A DNA stretch of 64,000 nucleotides from Pseudomonas cremoricolorata DSM 17059 = NBRC 16634 (GTDB lineage: Bacteria > Pseudomonadota > Gammaproteobacteria > Pseudomonadales > Pseudomonadaceae). This document shows, piece by piece, positions 51,138 through 62,297 of the stretch; the stretch's first letter is position 1; each line of letters starts with the position of its first letter. The DNA lies in the NCBI RefSeq assembly GCF_000425745.1, contig NZ_AUEA01000007.1, positions 186,001 through 250,000 on the forward strand, read 5' to 3'. The notes under the pieces are model-generated. The model searched no databases and was not told the origin of the DNA. It saw only the letters and a program-made list of their open reading frames with translations. Position numbers and translations under genes: made by a program.

Positions 51138-52139
51138 TCAGACTTTCAGCACCAGCTTGCCGAAGTTCTCGCCGCTGAACAGCTTGAGCAGGGTGTCGGG
51201 GAAGGTTTCCAGACCCTCGACCACATCTTCCTTACTCTTCACCTCGCCGCTGGCCAGCCAGCCGGCCATTTCCTTGGCGGCCTTGGGGTAGTTATGGATG
51301 TGGTCGAAGACGATGAAGCCTTCCATGCGCGCGCGATTGACCAGCAACGCCAGGTAGTTGGCCGGGCCTTTGACCGCTTCCTTGTTGTTGTACTGGCTGA
51401 TGGCGCCGCAGATGACGATGCGCGCCCTGAGGTTGATACGTGACAGCACGGCATCGAGGATGTCGCCGCCGACGTTGTCGAAATACACATCGACGCCTTT
51501 CGGGCATTCGCGCTTGAGGCCTTCCAGCACGTCTTCGGCCTTGTAGTCGATGACGCCATCGAAGCCGAGCTCATCTTTCAGGTACTGGCACTTCTGCGCG
51601 CCACCGGCGATGCCGACCACGCGGCAGCCCTTGAGCTTGGCGATCTGTCCGGCGATGCTGCCGACCGCGCCGGCAGCGCCGGAAATCACCACGGTATCGC
51701 CGGCCTTGGGCTGGCCCACTTCAAGCAGGGCGAAGTAGGCAGTCATGCCGGTCATGCCCAGGGCAGACAAGTAGCGCGGCAGCGGCGCCAGCGACGGGTC
51801 GATCTTCTGCAGGCCGCTGGGCTCGCCTGTGAAGAAATCCTGCACGCCGAGCGTGCCGCCGACATGGTCGCCGACGGCGAAGTCCGGGTGGCGCGAGGCG
51901 ACCACTTCGCCAACGCCCAGTGCGCGCATGACCTCGCCCAGGCCTACGGGTGGAATGTACGACTTGCCTTCGTTCATCCAGCCGCGCATGGCCGGATCGA
52001 GGGACAGGTACAGATTCTTCACCTGCACCTGACCCTCGGCAGGCGCCTGGATATCGGCCTTTTCGAAGCTGAAGTCATCACGGCGCACGGCGCCGGATGG
52101 GCGCTTGGCGAGCAGGAAACGGCGGTTGCTATGGGACAT
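51138..52139 (-). CDS. NADPH-dependent CurA-like oxidoreductase (MDR superfamily)
   Basis: 333 residues without the zinc ligands of alcohol dehydrogenases. Landmarks: RRFLLAKRPSGAV at the start, LYLSLDPAMRGWMNE, GMTGMTAYFALLEVGQPK, then VVISGAAGAVGSIAGQIAK (nucleotide-binding AxxGxxG, near 155) and GVDVYFDNVGGDILDAVL. This is the leukotriene-B4 dehydrogenase/CurA-type enone reductase group; such enzymes reduce alkenal/alkenone double bonds with NADPH. ATG 52139 (MSHSNRRF) is chosen over an upstream in-frame start at 52193. It converges with pyrF; no obvious operon partner. Confidence 0.92.
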   Translation of the reverse strand: MSHSNRRFLLAKRPSGAVRRDDFSFEKADIQAPAEGQVQVKNLYLSLDPAMRGWMNEGKSYIPPVGLGEVMRALGVGEVVASRHPDFAVGDHVGGTLGVQDFFTGEPSGLQKIDPSLAPLPRYLSALGMTGMTAYFALLEVGQPKAGDTVVISGAAGAVGSIAGQIAKLKGCRVVGIAGGAQKCQYLKDELGFDGVIDYKAEDVLEGLKRECPKGVDVYFDNVGGDILDAVLSRINLRARIVICGAISQYNNKEAVKGPANYLALLVNRARMEGFIVFDHIHNYPKAAKEMAGWLASGEVKSKEDVVEGLETFPDTLLKLFSGENFGKLVLKV

Positions 52140-52293
52140 GGTGGGGTCCTTGTGCGGAGGAGGAGGTGGGCAGCATCGAAGTGCCGTGGGCAACTCTGAT
52201 GGACAGACTGGCTTTGATAGCGTGCGAGTGGTGTCGGTTCAAGTCTGAGGGGGTGGGAAATACCCAGGGATTTGCCGAACTGATCGGCGCAAC

Positions 52294-52659
52294 TCAATCA
52301 GCGCGCTGCAGGGTCTTCTGCTTGAGGATGTACAGCGAAACCAGCACGGCGCTGGTGAGCATGAAGGCGCGGGCCCAGAACAGCGGTACCAGGTAGCAGG
52401 AAAGGGCGATGCTCGTCCACATCAAAGCGATGGCATAGACCTTGGCCTTGCGCGGAATGCCTTGCCCACCGAGGTAATCGGCAATCCACGGGCCGAGCCG
52501 CGGATGACCGACCAGCCAGCGATGGAAGCGCGGTGAGCTGCGCGCAAAGCAGGCTGCGGCCAGCAGCAGGAACGGGGTGGTGGGCAACACCGGCAGGAAA
52601 ATGCCTACCACCCCCAGCGCGACACTCAGCCAGCCGATGGCCAGCAGCAGGTAGCGCAC
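52294..52659 (-). CDS. YbaN-family (DUF454) inner-membrane protein
   Basis: 121 residues with three or four membrane helices. LAIGWLSVALGVVGIFLPVLPTTPFLLLAAACFARSS is the DUF454 signature, and the following HRWLVGHPRLGPWI is conserved. Function unknown. It follows the UPF0149 gene by 8 bases on the same strand, so the two are probably co-transcribed. Confidence 0.9.
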   Translation of the reverse strand: MRYLLLAIGWLSVALGVVGIFLPVLPTTPFLLLAAACFARSSPRFHRWLVGHPRLGPWIADYLGGQGIPRKAKVYAIALMWTSIALSCYLVPLFWARAFMLTSAVLVSLYILKQKTLQRAD

Positions 52660-52667
52660 GGCTGCGA

Positions 52668-53255
52668 TCAGTGATGGCGGGGCTTGAGCAGCGCCGGCTT
52701 CTCATCAGGTGCGTGCAGCAGCAGGAACAGGGCAGTCAACGCTTCGGGAATCTGCACGATCATGTCGTCCTGCAGGTTGGCGTTGTTGGCGATGTCGGCG
52801 AACTCGGGCTGTTCGTCGAACAGGCCCGAACCGACCATGATCGGCAAGAGCATCTCGCTGACTTCTTCTTCGGCGTTTTCGAACCAGATTTCCTCGCGCA
52901 GGAACACCCCTTCCATGAAGCCGATGCACCAGCCGCGCAGTTCGGAGTCGTCCGGCTCGTCGGTCAGGTCGAGCTCGCACGGCAGTTCGAAATCTTCCTC
53001 GCTGGCCAGTTGGCGAGCGATGTGTGCCTTGAGGGCGACCAGGGTGGCCTCGACTTCGATGTGCTGGGCTTCGCTGGCGTAGTGCGGCTCTTCGGCGAAC
53101 AGCGCGTCGATCCATTCGCGCTCCGGCACGTCTTCGGCGCTGATCGACAGCGCGGTCAGGTAGCCATGGGCGGCGACGTAGTCCAGTGCTTCTTCGTGCA
53201 GCTCATCGGCATCGAGGAAGGCTTGCAGGCGGGTGAGTTGCTCGGCGAAGGACAT
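52668..53255 (-). CDS. UPF0149 (YgfB/YecA-type) protein
   Basis: 195 residues, acidic. The pattern LQAFLDADELHEEALDYVAAHGYLTALSI at the start and CELDLTDEPDDSELRGWCIGFMEGVF in the middle match the UPF0149 helical family (YgfB/YecA); the C-terminal SEC-C zinc motif seen in some YecA proteins is absent. Function not established. Divergent from recQ, with a 250-base spacer that holds the recQ promoter. Confidence 0.9.
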   Translation of the reverse strand: MSFAEQLTRLQAFLDADELHEEALDYVAAHGYLTALSISAEDVPEREWIDALFAEEPHYASEAQHIEVEATLVALKAHIARQLASEEDFELPCELDLTDEPDDSELRGWCIGFMEGVFLREEIWFENAEEEVSEMLLPIMVGSGLFDEQPEFADIANNANLQDDMIVQIPEALTALFLLLHAPDEKPALLKPRHH

Positions 53256-53368
53256 TGGAAAGGCTACCTTGGGGGAATAAACGATGACGGAATTCTAGCA
53301 CCATGCGCGCCGTTGCAGGCAAAGCAAGACGTCTGTCACCAGCTGTCCTGCCCAGTGCAGCGCTGGGG

Positions 53369-53374
53369 TATAAT
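53369..53374 (+). promoter_or_regulatory. Candidate sigma-70 -10 box of recQ
   Basis: A perfect TATAAT lies 132 bases upstream of the recQ ATG. No good -35 is seen at 17 bases. It is the best promoter candidate in the spacer and would give a long leader. Confidence 0.4.
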
Positions 53375-53505
53375 CTGCCGTTTTTCATGCCTGCGTGCCG
53401 ATTGTCGGCGCCAGGCAAAAGCTGCTTACGCATTCGCAGGTGTAAGTGGCGGGTTTATCGTTCAGCCTGTGGGCCGGATGGTACAGCGATCTATTGGAGT
53501 GGCAA

Positions 53506-55641
<2,136 letters not shown>

Positions 55642-55642
55642 A

Positions 55643-55666
55643 GCTGATCGCTTGCGGGCGATCAGC
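55643..55666 (+). terminator. Hairpin just after recQ
   Basis: Stem GCTGATCGC / GCGATCAGC with loop TTGCGG, two bases after the recQ stop. No T-tract, so the terminating role is uncertain. Confidence 0.45.
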
Positions 55667-55750
55667 GCCCGGCATCTTTGGGCGAGTATTGCCTGGCACC
55701 GCCTGGCGTGCTCTTCTGCCTGACAAATCGTTCTATGGACCTTCTTGCTT

Positions 55751-56188
55751 ATGCCTTTGACCGACAACCAACACCGCTTCGGCATGCAACTGGCGCAGAT
55801 GTCGCGCGGCTGGCGTGCCGAGCTGGATCGGCGTCTGGCGGGGCTCAACCTGTCCCAGGCCCGCTGGTTGGTGCTGCTGCACCTGGCCCGCTTCGAAGCG
55901 CCGCCCACCCAGCGTGAGCTGGCGCAGAGCGTGGGCGTCGAAGGCCCGACCCTGGCGCGGCTGCTCGACAGCCTCGAAGCCCAGGGGTTGGTCAGCCGGC
56001 AGGCGGTGATGGAAGATCGGCGAGCCAAGAAGATCCTGCTCTGCCCACCGGCCAAGCCGCTGATCGAGCAGATCGAAACCATCGCCAATGCACTGCGCGC
56101 CGAGCTGTTCGAGGGGGTGGATGAGGCCGAGCTGGAAGTATCCATGCGCGTTCATGCGAAGATTCTCGGCAACCTTGAACGTCCTTGA
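55751..56188 (+). CDS. MarR-family transcriptional regulator
   Basis: 145 residues with the MarR winged helix: LNLSQARWLVLLHLARFEAPPTQRELAQ (near 32), then GVEGPTLARLLDSLEAQGLVSRQ (recognition helix) and EDRRAKKILL (the wing, with the D-x-R pattern). Likely a homodimeric repressor responsive to a phenolic or oxidant ligand. A TTG upstream gives two more residues; ATG 55751 is preferred. No divergent partner; it lies between recQ and the SelT/W/H-like gene, so the target is not evident from context. Confidence 0.88.
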   Translation: MPLTDNQHRFGMQLAQMSRGWRAELDRRLAGLNLSQARWLVLLHLARFEAPPTQRELAQSVGVEGPTLARLLDSLEAQGLVSRQAVMEDRRAKKILLCPPAKPLIEQIETIANALRAELFEGVDEAELEVSMRVHAKILGNLERP

Positions 56189-56235
56189 ACACAGTGCTGG
56201 CTACATCATCTGAGCCTGGCTGAAGGGAGGGGCCC

Positions 56236-56517
56236 ATGTCCTCGAACAAACCAGAAATCGTCATCACCTACTGCACCCAGTGCCAATGGCTGCTGCGCGC
56301 CGCCTGGCTGGCCCAGGAACTGCTCAGTACCTTCGCCGATTCGCTGGGCAAGGTCGCGCTGGAGCCGGGCACCGGCGGCGTGTTCGTGATTCGCTGCGAC
56401 GGCGTGCAACTGTGGGAACGCAAGGCCGACGGCGGGTTTCCGGAAGCCAAGGTGCTCAAGCAGCGGGTGCGTGATGTGATCGAGCCAGAGCGCGACCTGG
56501 GCCATAACGATCGCTGA
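56236..56517 (+). CDS. SelT/SelW/SelH (Rdx)-family protein
   Basis: 93 residues with the thioredoxin-like Rdx fold; TYCTQCQWLLRAAWLAQELL carries the C-x-x-C redox motif (Cys13, Cys16) near the N-terminus, and GTGGVFVIRCDGVQLWERKADGGFPEAKVLKQ is the family core. In this lineage Cys replaces the selenocysteine of eukaryotic homologues. Role unknown, presumably thiol redox. A strong AGGGAGG precedes the ATG. Confidence 0.9.
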   Translation: MSSNKPEIVITYCTQCQWLLRAAWLAQELLSTFADSLGKVALEPGTGGVFVIRCDGVQLWERKADGGFPEAKVLKQRVRDVIEPERDLGHNDR

Positions 56518-56624
56518 GGGCTTGCGCCAGCGTCACCAGCCTGCTGGCAATCGGGTGGTCACAGCGCTGTCACGGCTGAGTCATGTCAACCTGCCAGTCT
56601 CCTGCAAAATCGCCGGAGCCTGCC

Positions 56625-57440
56625 ATGAACCAAGCCCAATTCTGCCGTCCCTCGAACAAACAGCGGGTGCGCACGTTGTGGATCTCCGACGTGCACTTGG
56701 GCACCCGCGACTGTCAGGCCGAGCATCTGTCGCGCTTTCTCAAGGCCTATCATGCCGACCGCATCTACCTGGTCGGCGACATCATCGACGGTTGGAAGCT
56801 GCGCAGCGGCATCTACTGGCCGCAAGCGCATACCAATGTCATCCGCCGTCTGCTGACCATGAGCAAGCGTGGTACCGAGGTGATCTACGTCACCGGCAAC
56901 CACGATGAATTCCTGCGGCGTTATTCCAAGCTGATGCTGGGCAACATCCATCTGGTAGACGAAGCCGAGCACCTCACCGCCGACGGTCGTCGCTTGCTGG
57001 TGGTGCATGGCGACCAGTTCGATGTGATCACCCGCTGCCACCGCTGGCTGGCGTTTCTTGGCGACCGCGCCTACGAGATCAGCCTGGTGCTCAACCGCTG
57101 GCTCAACCATTGGCGGGCCCGCTATGGCTATGGCTATTGGTCGCTGTCGGCGTACCTCAAGCACAAGGTCAAGGGTGCGGTGAACTTCATCAGCGACTTC
57201 GAACACGCCATCGCCCACGAATGCACGCGTCGCGGCTTCCACGGTGTGGTCTGCGGGCATATCCACCATGCTGAAATCCGCCAGGTCGGTGAGGTCGAGT
57301 ACCTCAACTGCGGTGACTGGGTGGAATCGTGCACAGCCTTGATCGAGCACTGGGACGGGCAGATCGAGCTGTACCGTCTGGCCGATGCGCAAGGCGCAGC
57401 GCGCCCGGCGCAAGCCAGCGCCAGTGTCAGCCCGTCCTGA
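56625..57440 (+). CDS. LpxH-like metallophosphoesterase
   Basis: 271 residues with a calcineurin-like phosphoesterase core: TLWISDVHLGTRDC (D-x-H, near 19), IYLVGDIIDGW (GD), YVTGNHDEFLR (GNHD), LVVHGDQFD and VVCGHIHHAEIR (GHxH). The family is the UDP-2,3-diacylglucosamine pyrophosphatase-like group, distinct from the housekeeping LpxH by its length and insertions (RYGYGYWSLSAYLKHKVKGA). The substrate may be a lipid or sugar nucleotide and is not established. ATG 56625 (MNQAQFCRPS) has GGAG upstream; in-frame ATG 56583 is less likely. Converges on the MFS gene 2 bases after its stop. Confidence 0.87.
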   Translation: MNQAQFCRPSNKQRVRTLWISDVHLGTRDCQAEHLSRFLKAYHADRIYLVGDIIDGWKLRSGIYWPQAHTNVIRRLLTMSKRGTEVIYVTGNHDEFLRRYSKLMLGNIHLVDEAEHLTADGRRLLVVHGDQFDVITRCHRWLAFLGDRAYEISLVLNRWLNHWRARYGYGYWSLSAYLKHKVKGAVNFISDFEHAIAHECTRRGFHGVVCGHIHHAEIRQVGEVEYLNCGDWVESCTALIEHWDGQIELYRLADAQGAARPAQASASVSPS

Positions 57441-57442
57441 AC

Positions 57443-58630
57443 TCAGAGCGCCGGACGTGCCGCCCTGGCGCGGCCCACCGCCAGCCACCACACCCCCAGC
57501 GCCAGCGCGCCCAGCAGCAGGCCGGCGAAGACGATGGCTTCCCAGCCGCGCCACTGGAACAGCTGCGAGCCCAGCCAGGAGCCTGCAGCACCGCCGATGA
57601 AATAGCAGGTGATGTAGCCGGCATTGAGCCGGGTGCGAGCCTCGGGGCGCAAGGCCAGCACGGCATTCTGGTTGCCGACGTGGACCAGCTGCACCGCAAG
57701 ATCGAGCAGCAGCACGCCGACGATCAACGCAACCAGTGAGGTGTGGGCAAAGCCCAGAGGAATCCAAGACAGCAACAGCACCACCAGCCCCACGGTGGTG
57801 CCCAGCCCGCCCTTGCCGCGGTCAGCCAGGCGCCCGGCCCAAGTGGCCGACAGCGCCCCGGCGGCGCCCGCCAGGCCGAACAGGCCGATCACCGCGTCGG
57901 AATACTGGTAGGGCTCGCGCGCCAGGAGGAAGGCCAATGGGGTCCAGAACAACGCGAATAGGCAGAACGCCAGCATGCCCAGCAGCGAGCGCAGGCGCAG
58001 TACCGGTTCTTCGATGAACAGCCGAAACACCGAGCCGATCAGCGCCGGATAACTCAGCCCGGCAGGGCTGTGGTGGCGCGGCAGGCAACGCTGCAAGGTC
58101 ACCGCGATGATCATCATCAACCCCGCAGCGATCACGTAGATGGTGCGCCAGCCACCCAGTTCCGCGGCAAGGCCCGCTGCGGTGCGCGCCAGCAAAATGC
58201 CCAGCAACAGGCCGCTCATCAGCGTGCCCACCGTGCGTCCGCGCTGGGCCGGGTCGCTCAAGGCCGCCGCCATCGGCACCAATACCTGCGCCACGACCGA
58301 GAACAGCCCGGTGAGTGCGGTGCCGACGATCAGCCACGCAAGGCTGGGCGCGCAGGCGCTGATTACCAGGCCCAGGGTGGCAATGCCGATCATGCTCACC
58401 ACCAGCCGGCGCTGCTCGAACAGATCGCCCAGTGGCGCCAGCAGTAACAGCCCGGCGCCATAGCTCAGCTGCGCGGTAATGACGATGCTGCCGGCGCTGA
58501 CCGTGGTCAGGCCGAACTGTTCGGCGATGCTGTGCAGCAAAGGCTGGGCGTAATAGTTGCTCGCCACCGACAGACCGACGGCAATGGCCATCAGCAGAAT
58601 CAGCGCGCGGCTAGGCGGAGTAGAGGTCAT
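57443..58630 (-). CDS. MFS transporter
   Basis: 395 residues, 12 membrane helices of the major facilitator superfamily (drug:H+ antiporter-like). GLSVASNYYAQPLLHSIAEQFGL is the typical helix-1 text of the YgaY/YbcL-like subgroup, and GDLFEQRRLVVSMIG is the loop 2-3 motif. Likely an exporter; the substrate is unknown. The gene ends 2 bases from the convergent phosphoesterase, with no hairpin between. Confidence 0.9.
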   Translation of the reverse strand: MTSTPPSRALILLMAIAVGLSVASNYYAQPLLHSIAEQFGLTTVSAGSIVITAQLSYGAGLLLLAPLGDLFEQRRLVVSMIGIATLGLVISACAPSLAWLIVGTALTGLFSVVAQVLVPMAAALSDPAQRGRTVGTLMSGLLLGILLARTAAGLAAELGGWRTIYVIAAGLMMIIAVTLQRCLPRHHSPAGLSYPALIGSVFRLFIEEPVLRLRSLLGMLAFCLFALFWTPLAFLLAREPYQYSDAVIGLFGLAGAAGALSATWAGRLADRGKGGLGTTVGLVVLLLSWIPLGFAHTSLVALIVGVLLLDLAVQLVHVGNQNAVLALRPEARTRLNAGYITCYFIGGAAGSWLGSQLFQWRGWEAIVFAGLLLGALALGVWWLAVGRARAARPAL

Positions 58631-58690
58631 GGCAGGGCTCTTGGGCAGAAAAAGGGAAAACCGTAAGCGGGTGCGCGCGGTTGGTCGCGC

Positions 58691-59161
58691 TCATTGGGCG
58701 CTGATTACCAGCAGGTCCTGACCTGCGACCGACACCTCGTCATCGACGCGTTTGCCAAGCAACTGTTGGCCCAAGGGCGAGAGCGGGGTGATCACCGTGA
58801 TCAACTGACGGCCCTCGATGATTTTCAGCCCTGCCGCGTGTGGGCCAAGAAACAGCGTGCGCTGCTGGCCTCGCTGATCTTCCAGCACCACCAGATTGCT
58901 CAGTTGAATGCCTGCCCCCGGGTCGTAGTCGCGCAGCTGCAGCTGCTGGTAGGTCAGCAGTGACTGACGAATCTCTGCGGTCCGCCGCGCCTGGCCGGTG
59001 GCCAGGTACGACGCTTCCAGGCCGAGGGTGTCGTACTTGTTCTCGGCGATGTTCTCTTCGGCGGTGGCCGTTTCGTAGGCGCTTTGCGCAGCGCGACGCA
59101 GGGTTTCTGCATCTTCGGCGAGGGCGCCGATGATGCGGGCCAGCAAGGTGGACTTGTCCAT
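58691..59161 (-). CDS. GreA/GreB-family transcription factor
   Basis: 156 residues: an N-terminal coiled coil (residues ~10-75, SAYETATAEENIAENKYDT) followed by a GreA/GreB C-terminal FKBP-like domain (IQLSNLVVLEDQRGQQRTLFLGP; ITPLSPLGQQLLGKRVDDEVSV). The coiled-coil tip lacks the acidic residues in exact Gre spacing, so it may bind the RNA polymerase secondary channel without cleavage activity. Pseudomonads have several Gre-like factors. It is followed by a hypothetical membrane protein gene starting 2 bases upstream on the same strand. Confidence 0.8.
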   Translation of the reverse strand: MDKSTLLARIIGALAEDAETLRRAAQSAYETATAEENIAENKYDTLGLEASYLATGQARRTAEIRQSLLTYQQLQLRDYDPGAGIQLSNLVVLEDQRGQQRTLFLGPHAAGLKIIEGRQLITVITPLSPLGQQLLGKRVDDEVSVAGQDLLVISAQ

Positions 59162-59163
59162 GA

Positions 59164-59550
59164 TCAGTAACAGAACTCTCGTACTAGGGCCTGGCTTTTT
59201 TCAGTGGCGGCAGTGCGCTGCTGTGCCAGCCAGAACTGGCATTTGGGGTCGTTGAGTTTGCCCATCGTGGGCGCCGAGGGCTGGCCGGTATCAGCAGCGG
59301 GCGGCGCTTGCAGGCGCTGCTGGTAACGCTCGAACATCGCTTGCTGGGCGTCAGCCGGCATGGCCGGCGCTGGCTGAGTGCCGGTAGTTGTCGTTAGCGC
59401 CGTGCTGGGCAGCAGTGCCTGTGGCCAGAGATGCACGGCCAGGCCCAGGGTGCAGGCCAGGGCGATGCCGCCCAGCCAGATGCCCAAGGCCACGCACAGG
59501 GTCAGGCGAGCCGGGGAGAGGGGGGCGTTCGACGTGCGCTCGTGGGCCAT
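59164..59550 (-). CDS. Hypothetical membrane-anchored protein
   Basis: 128 residues from ATG 59550 (MAHERTSNAP). One membrane helix (LTLCVALGIWLGGIALACTLG, ~16-36), then a Pro/Ala/Thr-rich segment and a conserved C-terminal FWLAQQRTAATEKSQALVREFCY. No family recognised. The gene abuts the Gre-like factor and diverges from earP. Upstream in-frame ATG 59586 adds 12 residues. Confidence 0.7.
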   Translation of the reverse strand: MAHERTSNAPLSPARLTLCVALGIWLGGIALACTLGLAVHLWPQALLPSTALTTTTGTQPAPAMPADAQQAMFERYQQRLQAPPAADTGQPSAPTMGKLNDPKCQFWLAQQRTAATEKSQALVREFCY

Positions 59551-59676
59551 GCTGGCCTCCTGGCCTGACGGGAAAGTGGTCGGCATTGTCGCATGCAGTG
59601 GCAGGAAATTTCAGCGTCGCGCTTTCGTCACTGGCGCTTTGCCCGCAAAATCAGCGGTTTTTCACCGGGAGCCATC

Positions 59677-60810
59677 GTGAAACCCACTTGGGACATCTTC
59701 TGCACCGTGGTCGACAACTATGGCGACATCGGCGTGACCTGGCGGCTGGCCCGGCAGCTGGCCGCCGAACATGGCCTGGAGGTGCGGCTGTGGGTTGACG
59801 ATCTGTCTGCATTCGAGCGTCTGTGTCCGCAGGCCGATTGTCGGGCCGAGCGCCAGACGTTGCAGGGCGTGCAGGTGCGCCGCTGGGCCGCGCCCTGGCT
59901 GCCCGAGGCACCCGGCGAGGTAGTGATCGGCGCGTTTGGCTGCGCGTTGCCCGCGGCGTTGGTCGACGCCTTGGCCCAGCAGCCGCACCCGGTGCTGTGG
60001 CTGAACCTTGAGTACCTCAGCGCGGAAGAGTGGGTCGAAGGTTGTCACGGCCTGCCGTCGCCGCAGGCCAATGGGCTGCGCAGGTGGTTCTTCTTCCCCG
60101 GTTTTACCGAAGGCACCGGCGGCTTGCTGCGCGAAGGTGACCTGCTGGCGCGACGCAGCGCTTTTCAGGCCGACCCACGAACGCGCGAGGCATTTCTCGC
60201 CCAGTTGGGGGTGCAGGTGCGGCCCGATGCACGGCTGCTTTCCCTGTTCGCCTACGAGAACACTCAGCTCGGCGCCTGGCTGAGCGCCATGGCTGAAGGT
60301 GATCAAGCCTGGCAGGTTCTGGTGCCCGAGGGGCGTATCGTCGCCGGGTTGTGCGCTTGGCTGGGTGAAACGGCGCTGGCGCCAGGCGAGGTTCGCCAAC
60401 GCGGTGCGCTGAGCGTGCAGGTGCTGCCGTTCGTCAGCCAGGAGGACTACGACCGGCTGCTGTGGAGCTGTGATTTCAACGCGGTTCGCGGCGAGGATTC
60501 GTTCGTTCGCGGGCAGTGGGCCGCAGCGCCGTTGCTGTGGCACATCTACGTGCAGGAAGAGAACGCGCACTGGGACAAGCTCGAAGCGTTCCTGGGGCTC
60601 TACTGTCAGGGCCTGTCGGCCGATTCCGAGGCGGCGCTGCGGGGGTTGTGGCGGGCGTGGAACATGGATCGCGACATGGCTGCGGCCTGGCTGCGGCTGC
60701 AAGGCCATTGGGCTGAGTTGCAGGCGCATGCCGCGCAATGGAGTGCGCAGCAGGCGGCGCGCCCGGACCTTGCCACGGCGCTGGTGCAGTTTTACCGAAA
60801 TTGGATATGA
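59677..60810 (+). CDS. earP: EF-P arginine rhamnosyltransferase (EarP)
   Basis: EarP transfers rhamnose from dTDP-rhamnose to Arg32 of elongation factor P, activating it for polyproline synthesis. 377 residues. WDIFCTVVDNYGDIGVTWRLAR at the N-terminus carries Asp13 and Asp17, which match the catalytic pair described for Pseudomonas/Neisseria EarP, and GEDSFVRGQWAA is the conserved nucleotide-sugar site near residue 273. The GTG start at 59677 with GGGAG upstream gives the standard N-terminus. Directly followed by efp, its substrate gene. Confidence 0.94.
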   Translation: MKPTWDIFCTVVDNYGDIGVTWRLARQLAAEHGLEVRLWVDDLSAFERLCPQADCRAERQTLQGVQVRRWAAPWLPEAPGEVVIGAFGCALPAALVDALAQQPHPVLWLNLEYLSAEEWVEGCHGLPSPQANGLRRWFFFPGFTEGTGGLLREGDLLARRSAFQADPRTREAFLAQLGVQVRPDARLLSLFAYENTQLGAWLSAMAEGDQAWQVLVPEGRIVAGLCAWLGETALAPGEVRQRGALSVQVLPFVSQEDYDRLLWSCDFNAVRGEDSFVRGQWAAAPLLWHIYVQEENAHWDKLEAFLGLYCQGLSADSEAALRGLWRAWNMDRDMAAAWLRLQGHWAELQAHAAQWSAQQAARPDLATALVQFYRNWI

Positions 60811-60811
60811 T
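60806..60811 (+). promoter_or_regulatory. Candidate -10 box for efp
   Basis: TATGAT in GGATATGATACG, overlapping the earP stop, 48 bases before the efp ATG. The -35 is weak. Confidence 0.3.
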
Positions 60812-60858
60812 ACGCGGCCTCGATTTTTACAAATCCCCCCAGATTCGGAAATTGCGTA

Positions 60859-61428
60859 ATGAAAACTGGTAAAGAACTGAAACCCGGCACCGTTCTGCGG
60901 ATCGACAACGACCCGTGGCTGGTGCAGAAAGCCGAGTTCACCAAGTCGGGTCGCAACAGCGCGATCATGAAGACCAAGCTCAAGAACCTGCTGACCGGCT
61001 ACAAGACTGAAACCGTCTACGGTGCCGACGACAAGCTGGACGATGTGATCCTCGATCGCAAGGAAGCCACCCTGTCGTTCATCAGCGGTGACTCCTACAC
61101 CTTCATGGACACCACTGACTACACCATGTACGAGCTGAACGCCGAGGATATCGAAGCCGTTCTGCCGTACATCGAAGAAGGCATGGAAGACATCTGCGAA
61201 GCCGTGTTCTTCGAGGAGCGTCTGGTATCGGTAGAGCTGCCGACCACCATCAGCCGTAAAGTCGCCTACACCGAGAACTCGGCGCGCGGCGATACCTCTG
61301 GCAAAGTGATGAAGCCTGCCAAACTGGCAAACGGCACTGAGGTTCAGGTTGCCGACTTCATCGAGATCGACGAAATGATCGACATCGACACTCGTGATGG
61401 CAGCTTCAAAGGCCGTTCCAAGAAGTAA
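60859..61428 (+). CDS. efp: Elongation factor P (EF-P)
   Basis: EF-P relieves ribosome stalling at polyproline. 189 residues, standard length, three beta-barrel domains. The loop TKSGRNSA places Arg at position 32, the residue rhamnosylated by EarP, rather than Lys34 as in E. coli. [16 protein letters not shown] and the C-terminal [20 protein letters not shown] are typical. It directly follows earP, an arrangement seen in Pseudomonas and Neisseria. A strong terminator follows. Confidence 0.97.
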   Translation: MKTGKELKPGTVLRIDNDPWLVQKAEFTKSGRNSAIMKTKLKNLLTGYKTETVYGADDKLDDVILDRKEATLSFISGDSYTFMDTTDYTMYELNAEDIEAVLPYIEEGMEDICEAVFFEERLVSVELPTTISRKVAYTENSARGDTSGKVMKPAKLANGTEVQVADFIEIDEMIDIDTRDGSFKGRSKK

Positions 61429-61444
61429 ATCTTCTTGCAACCGC

Positions 61445-61471
61445 AAAAACCCGGCTCAGGCCGGGTTTTTT
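61445..61471 (+). terminator. Rho-independent terminator after efp
   Basis: Stem AAAAACCCGGC / GCCGGGTTTTT with loop TCAG, then T. 16 bases after the stop. Confidence 0.93.
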
Positions 61472-61483
61472 CATGTCCGTGGT

Positions 61484-61939
61484 TTATAGATTTTTTTGCA
61501 GGCTGGCGCGAATCTCCACCAGCTCGGCCTGCAACGCCTGAAGCCGTTCGGCGGTGCGCCCGCTGGCCTCGGTGATCGACTGCGGCATGTGCTGGGCCTT
61601 GTCGCGCAGCGTGCGGCCGCGGGTAGTCAGCTCGACGATGACCACCCGTTCATCGTCACGACTGCGCGTGCGCTTGAGCAGCCCTTCGCTTTCCAGACGC
61701 TTGAGCAACGGGGTCAGCGAGCCGGGGTCGGTCAGCAGGCGATGGCTGATTTCCCCGACGGTGAGCCCATCCTGTTCCCACAGCACGAGCATGGCCAGGT
61801 ACTGCGGATAGGTCAGCCCGAGCTTCTGCAACAGTGGCTTGTAGACCTTGGTCATCATCAGCGAGGTCGAGTGCAGGGCGAAGCACACCTGGTTATCCAG
61901 CAGCAATTCATCTCGGGGGGCTTTGATATCGGCGTTCAT
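61484..61939 (-). CDS. ohrR: OhrR-type organic-peroxide-sensing MarR repressor
   Basis: 151 residues. The N-terminal LDNQVCFALHSTSLMMTKVY carries Cys19, at the position of the peroxide-sensing cysteine of OhrR, and KVYKPLLQKLGLTYPQYLAMLVLW, GSLTPLLKRLESEGLLKR (recognition helix) and RDDERVVIVEL (wing) match the family closely. It represses ohr-type peroxidase genes until oxidised. ATG 61939 (MNADIKAPRDEL) is the family start; a longer frame exists. No ohr peroxidase gene lies within view on either side. Confidence 0.88.
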   Translation of the reverse strand: MNADIKAPRDELLLDNQVCFALHSTSLMMTKVYKPLLQKLGLTYPQYLAMLVLWEQDGLTVGEISHRLLTDPGSLTPLLKRLESEGLLKRTRSRDDERVVIVELTTRGRTLRDKAQHMPQSITEASGRTAERLQALQAELVEIRASLQKNL

Positions 61940-62176
61940 GCAGGTCCTTGAAATCGAGATGTCGGAAATACCCAGCAGGCTCGAGGCGGCTGGTGGCCAT
62001 CGCAGCTCGTCACGCAGGGCCAGATACACGCCGGCACCGGTCTAGAACGGCTCTAGCAATTTCGAGCAGCGAAGGTGCGCGAGAGTTCGTTTCAAATTCA
62101 TGTCGACCTGTGGGGGGTCTGTGCCATGGCGGACTTGCACGACGGTGTCAGCGCAGTCGAACTCTGATGCGGGCTA

Positions 62177-62190
62177 ATCACGTGCGTGAT
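62177..62190. promoter_or_regulatory. Short dyad upstream of the TSUP gene
   Basis: ATCACG-TG-CGTGAT in the 358-base spacer between ohrR and the TSUP gene. The rest of the spacer shows no gene or clear promoter. Confidence 0.25.
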
Positions 62191-62297
62191 CAAATCGGCG
62201 TCTATCCACGTCTGGCACTCCAGTATTTGTTGCCAAACGTTTCCTCGGGATGCCGGGCTGGTAGCATGCGCGCTCATCCGAAGAAGCAGGTCGTGTG